Origin: an uncultured Eubacterium sp. | Lineage (GTDB): Bacteria > Bacillota_A > Clostridia > Lachnospirales > Lachnospiraceae | Assembly: GCA_947653505.1 (NCBI GenBank) | Contig: CANTHI010000230.1 | Span: 1 to 6,315, forward strand | DNA: 6,315 nucleotides | Direction of reading: 5' to 3' | In this document: piece by piece, positions 5,125 through 6,315 of the stretch | How the letters are laid out: every line of letters begins with the position of its first letter | Numbering within the stretch: position 1 is the first letter of the stretch | Program-made: the position numbers and the translations under genes | The notes under the pieces: generated by a model | What the model was told of the DNA's origin: nothing | The model's input: the letters and a program-made list of their open reading frames with translations, nothing else | Databases searched by the model: none

Positions 5125-5841
5125 TTAGGATCTGACCCGGATCTGTCCGGCACGGAAAAGCGGTACCCAGTAGCCTGATTTCATCTCTCCCCATACATCC
5201 GTCCGTACCGTCTGTGTACGCATCAGCCGGAATCTTTTTCCTTTTTGAAACACTGCAAATCCGGATTTTGACCGGCATTTCTTTTTTAGCGTCTTCGACA
5301 GGGACGCATAGGCTGCCCTGTTTCCTCCAGCTCCGGCAGAAGTCCGCAGATAGCACGCCTTTGTAACTACATAGCTTTTATTTGTCCTAAAAACCGGTGC
5401 CTTTGCCCAGCCAGCCATAAACCGTTCCGGCGTCTGGTACAGCTGCTTTAAACGCTGTGTCGTGCTGCCCCACTGCGGCAGATACACATGCGGCGGATCT
5501 ACCGGATCCTGCCAGTCCCCGCCCCATCCAAGACCGAGCGACTTCGCAACCGCTCCTGCCTTTTCAAAAAAATTTCCTGCGTTATTATATGCTCCGGTTC
5601 CATCATTGCGGTAAAAATCAAACGCAATCCCCCACTGATGCTGGGAGCTGTAGCTGCTTCCCCTGGCATTTGTCACCCGCAACCCCGGCTTTGTACGGCC
5701 CTGCGCATAAAGCGCATCCTGCTCTGCCACGGTACGCAGACACTCCCCGATTCCGATTTTCATTCCCTTTCTGTCACATAACCTGACCATCTCCAGAGCT
5801 TTGCGTCTAAGCTCGGGATGCAGCGCACTGATATCTCTCAT
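5125..5841 (-). CDS. M15-family peptidoglycan peptidase with SH3-like C-terminal domain
   Basis: This 238-residue zinc peptidase is expected to cut peptide stems in peptidoglycan (D-Ala-D-Ala carboxypeptidase or L-Ala-D-Glu endopeptidase; VanY/CwlK/Ply500 group). Residues 1-145 are the catalytic domain: the core S-S-Q-H68-Q-W-G-I-A-F-D75 supplies two zinc ligands, and D115-P-P-H118 supplies the catalytic Asp and third ligand, with the same spacings as in Ply500. Residues about 155-238 resemble a bacterial SH3 wall-binding domain (Y-L-R-T-S-A-G early, S-G-Y-W-V-P-L-F near the end), with a lysine-rich insertion near 184-189. I chose the ATG at 5841 because AAAGG lies 10 nt before it and the domain begins there; the frame extends to 5988 without a ribosome binding site. 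No signal peptide is visible in either version, as in phage endolysins. It is divergent from hrcA. Which bond it cuts cannot be told. Confidence 0.85.
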   Translation of the reverse strand: MRDISALHPELRRKALEMVRLCDRKGMKIGIGECLRTVAEQDALYAQGRTKPGLRVTNARGSSYSSQHQWGIAFDFYRNDGTGAYNNAGNFFEKAGAVAKSLGLGWGGDWQDPVDPPHVYLPQWGSTTQRLKQLYQTPERFMAGWAKAPVFRTNKSYVVTKACYLRTSAGAGGNRAAYASLSKTLKKKCRSKSGFAVFQKGKRFRLMRTQTVRTDVWGEMKSGYWVPLFRAGQIRVRS

Positions 5842-6003
5842 TTTAGATATACCTTTCATGTTTCTTATGTTTAGTTTATTAGAATTGGGAGTGTTTTGTT
5901 CTGGGTATTGCGGTGATTTTGATGACAGGGCATTTGCTGCAGGGGACTGTGGAAGGTATATGGATGGAATAGGAAGATTGTTTATCATTAGTTTATAGAA
6001 TCT

Positions 6004-6041
6004 TTAGAATTTTTTAGCAAAGAATTTTTAAAGAATTTGCA
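6004..6041 (+). promoter_or_regulatory. AT-rich repeat just upstream of the hrcA promoter, possible UP element
   Basis: Three related units built on AGAATTT occur in a row (tagaatttttt, aagaattttt, aagaatttgc) within 6004-6040, immediately before the -35 box at 6050. A/T tracts in this position commonly contact the RNA polymerase alpha subunit and raise promoter strength. The tract also lies in the control region of the divergent peptidase gene, where I could not identify a clear promoter. Confidence 0.35.
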
Positions 6042-6049
6042 AAAACAGG

Positions 6050-6078
6050 TTGACAAAGAAAATAGGGAGTGTTATCTT
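6050..6078 (+). promoter_or_regulatory. Sigma-A promoter of the hrcA heat-shock operon
   Basis: A perfect TTGACA (6050-6055) is followed after 17 bp by TATCTT (6073-6078, 4/6). Transcription should start near 6085, just before the CIRCE operator, so HrcA bound to CIRCE would block initiation or early elongation. Confidence 0.8.
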
Positions 6079-6091
6079 AATCATATCGATA

Positions 6092-6118
6092 TTAGCACTC
6101 TAATTAATTGAGTGCTAA
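6092..6118 (+). promoter_or_regulatory. CIRCE operator (HrcA binding site)
   Basis: The site reads TTAGCACTC, nine bases, then GAGTGCTAA, an exact match to the CIRCE consensus including the N9 spacing. HrcA binds it and represses heat-shock genes until unfolded proteins titrate GroE chaperone. It lies just after the expected transcription start and ahead of hrcA, so the repressor controls its own operon. Confidence 0.98.
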
Positions 6119-6222
6119 CAAAGCTAAATGATTTATTCATATTTACTTTGCAGGAAATGACTGACAATGGTTCAGGCTGTCTGAATCATGATCTGAAAAG
6201 AAAGGCTGTGAATGTACTTTTT

Positions 6223-6315
6223 ATGGACGGACTTGATGATAGAAAGACCAGAATCTTAAAAGCCATCATAAAAAATTATCTGGATACCGGCGAACCGGTT
6301 GGTTCAAGGACAATT
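6223..6315 (+). CDS. hrcA: Heat-inducible transcription repressor HrcA, N-terminal fragment
   Basis: The 31 visible residues, starting [15 protein letters not shown] and running on to [13 protein letters not shown], are the classic start of the HrcA winged-helix DNA-binding domain. The rest lies beyond the right edge. HrcA represses CIRCE-bearing operons, and the perfect CIRCE upstream supports the call. The start is not fully settled. The ATG at 6223 agrees with the family's usual N terminus, but its nearest purine-rich site (GAAAGG, 6200-6205) is 17 nt away. In-frame alternatives are GTG at 6208 and ATG at 6157, the latter directly behind AGGA. The usual partners grpE, dnaK and dnaJ would be expected downstream, outside the window. 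Confidence 0.93.
   Translation, partial: MDGLDDRKTRILKAIIKNYLDTGEPVGSRTI

Noticed and set aside
6083..6092. 10-bp palindrome ATATCGATAT beside CIRCE
   Set aside because: It is short and AT-rich, so chance is a sufficient explanation; the adjacent CIRCE accounts for the regulation.

Overview
The window looks like a chromosomal segment of an anaerobic Firmicute, most likely a clostridium of the Lachnospiraceae type. The grounds are an oxygen-sensitive multi-cofactor flavin/iron-sulfur reductase, a CIRCE-controlled hrcA start, moderate GC in genes with AT-rich spacers, and AAGGAG-type ribosome binding sites. The taxon is an inference; no rRNA or other decisive marker is present.

Layout. Bases 1-465 hold a weak small hypothetical ORF on the minus strand and possibly the first four codons of another gene leaving the window. 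Bases 466-1440 (minus) encode a LysR-type regulator of the CysL/YeiE-like kind. Bases 1441-1756 are a divergent control region with a long inverted repeat (23-bp arms, 21/23 matching). Bases 1757-4327 (plus) encode an 856-residue fusion: a CoA-disulfide-reductase-like flavoprotein, a rhodanese domain, a siroheme/4Fe-4S sulfite/nitrite reductase-like module and a two-cluster ferredoxin segment. Bases 4343-4609 hold a GC-rich hairpin and then a roughly 210-bp nested inverted-repeat element flanked by TTAA, which share a sequence motif. A tRNA-Ala(CGC) with a strong promoter follows at 4676-4748. Bases 4749-5124 are AT-rich and gene-free, with alternative hairpins at the right end. Bases 5125-5841 (minus) encode an M15 (VanY/CwlK/Ply500-like) peptidoglycan peptidase with an SH3-like tail and no signal peptide. 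The window ends with a sigma-A promoter, a perfect CIRCE operator and the first residues of HrcA (6223 onward, plus).

How the parts work together. The LysR regulator and the reductase are divergently transcribed across a paired operator-like repeat. CysL-type regulators control sulfite reduction in other Firmicutes, so the most economical model is a two-gene sulfur-response unit: the regulator senses a sulfur metabolite and controls a single-chain NAD(P)H-dependent reductase for sulfite, persulfide/polysulfide or nitrite. This single-chain arrangement is the most interesting biology here. The tRNA, the peptidase and the heat-shock operon start appear functionally unrelated to it.
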